Positions 5,577 through 6,163 of a DNA stretch of 6,163 bases are shown piece by piece. The notes under the pieces are model-generated. The model saw nothing but the letters and a program-made list of their open reading frames with translations, ran no database searches and was not told where the DNA came from. Position 1 is the stretch's first letter. Each line of letters opens with the position of its first letter. The position numbers and the translations under genes were made by a program. Origin of the DNA: Candidatus Omnitrophota bacterium (lineage in GTDB: Bacteria; Omnitrophota; Gorgyraeia; Gygaellales; Profunditerraquicolaceae); NCBI GenBank assembly GCA_020052635.1, contig JAGVOR010000155.1, forward strand, positions 1 to 6,163. Reading direction: 5' to 3'.

Positions 5577-6163
5577 ATGCCAGAACTAAGAAAAGATCCG
5601 ATTATAGGCCGTTGGGTAATTATTTCCACCGAACGGGCGCGCCGCCCGGACCAGTTTGTCGGTAAGCTTAAAGAGCCGGAGGATCATACTGCTTGCCCAT
5701 TTTGCGAGGGCAGGGAAGGGAAGACTCCTCCTGAAATTTATGCCATCCGTCCGCGTAATTCTACGCGTAATGAACCGGGCTGGGATTTGCGCGTCATCCC
5801 CAGTATCGCTCCTTTTTTAAGAGTTGAAGGAGATCTCGACCGCTGCGGCAACGGCATCTATGACGTAATGAACGGCATCGGCGCCCACGAGATCATTATC
5901 GAAACTAACCAGCATATCGCCAACCTTGCAGATTTAAGCGAAGAGCAAATTACCCTGGTACTTAATTGTTATGCCGATCGGATTATGGATTTAGAGAAAG
6001 ATACCCGGTTAAAATATGTTTTGGTTTTTAAAAATTACGGTAAAGGTTCAGGCTCAACCGGAATCCGGCATGCCCGTTCTCAACTGATCGCTACACCGGT
6101 TAATCCCAAGCGGGTAAAAGAGGAGTTAGCGGGTGCCCGTCTTTATTATGAATATCATGAGCG
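5577..6163 (+). CDS. galT: Galactose-1-phosphate uridylyltransferase-like protein (3' end outside window)
   Basis: The first 195 residues of a GalT-family protein, continuing beyond the window. GalT swaps UMP between UDP-glucose and galactose-1-phosphate in the Leloir pathway, supplying UDP-galactose for envelope sugars such as those the upstream glycosyltransferases could use. Family marks are RKDPIIGRWVIIS (5-17), the zinc pair C40-x-x-C43, EPGWDLRVIPS (66-76), GAHEIIIET (102-110), H113, FKNYG (151-155) and SQLIATP (168-174). The active-site motif should read H-x-H-x-Q, with the second histidine forming the UMP intermediate. Here it is H165-A-R167-S-Q169, so the nucleophile is replaced by arginine (codon CGT, 6075-6077). 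This may be a catalytically dead or repurposed member, or a single-base difference (CAT to CGT). ATG 5577 is chosen because the family N-terminus begins exactly there; there is no ribosome binding site. Confidence 0.88.
   Translation, partial: MPELRKDPIIGRWVIISTERARRPDQFVGKLKEPEDHTACPFCEGREGKTPPEIYAIRPRNSTRNEPGWDLRVIPSIAPFLRVEGDLDRCGNGIYDVMNGIGAHEIIIETNQHIANLADLSEEQITLVLNCYADRIMDLEKDTRLKYVLVFKNYGKGSGSTGIRHARSQLIATPVNPKRVKEELAGARLYYEYHE

Overview
The window is a compact, entirely plus-strand bacterial region with five complete protein genes and one partial gene at each end. No gene-free stretch exceeds about 150 bases. The LPS-core type genes (a WaaE/KdtX-like glycosyltransferase and a GmhB-like heptose bisphosphate phosphatase) point to a diderm (outer-membrane) bacterium. 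The moderate base composition, the gene mix and the intergenic palindromes look like those of uncultured candidate-phylum genomes. Candidatus Omnitrophota is my best guess, but it is an impression and not a result.

Layout: (1) 1-36 is the tail of an upstream gene that overlaps the start of the glycosyltransferase gene (29-796). This is followed 2 bases later by gmhB-like 799-1353. Together these look like the end of an LPS core/heptose operon. (2) 1354-1505 is a structured leader region. It holds a TATAAT box, a tiny ORF whose start region nearly duplicates that of the next gene, and an inverted repeat that could mask that gene's ribosome binding site. (3) 1506-2597 encodes an MGDG-synthase/UgtP-type GT28 glycosyltransferase. 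It overlaps by 14 bases a priA-like gene starting at GTG 2584 (to 4404). (4) 4405-4528 is filled by a long imperfect palindrome built of roughly 7-bp units. (5) 4529-5473 is fmt. (6) 5474-5576 carries a near-perfect 18-bp hairpin and then a promoter whose -10 box lies only 8 bases from the galT start. galT (5577 onward) runs off the window.

Functionally the region mixes cell-envelope sugar chemistry (glycosyltransferase, GmhB, GT28, GalT) with replication restart (PriA) and translation initiation (Fmt). In many bacteria priA, def and fmt are neighbours. Here priA and fmt are adjacent but def is missing and a palindromic repeat sits between them.

Three points stand out. The PriA homologue keeps its DNA-binding N-terminus and all eight zinc cysteines but has lost essentially every helicase/ATPase motif and the winged-helix region. 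The GalT homologue has arginine where the catalytic nucleophile histidine of the HxHxQ motif should be. The galT transcript is predicted to be leaderless. I saw no mobile element, CRISPR array, tRNA or rRNA.
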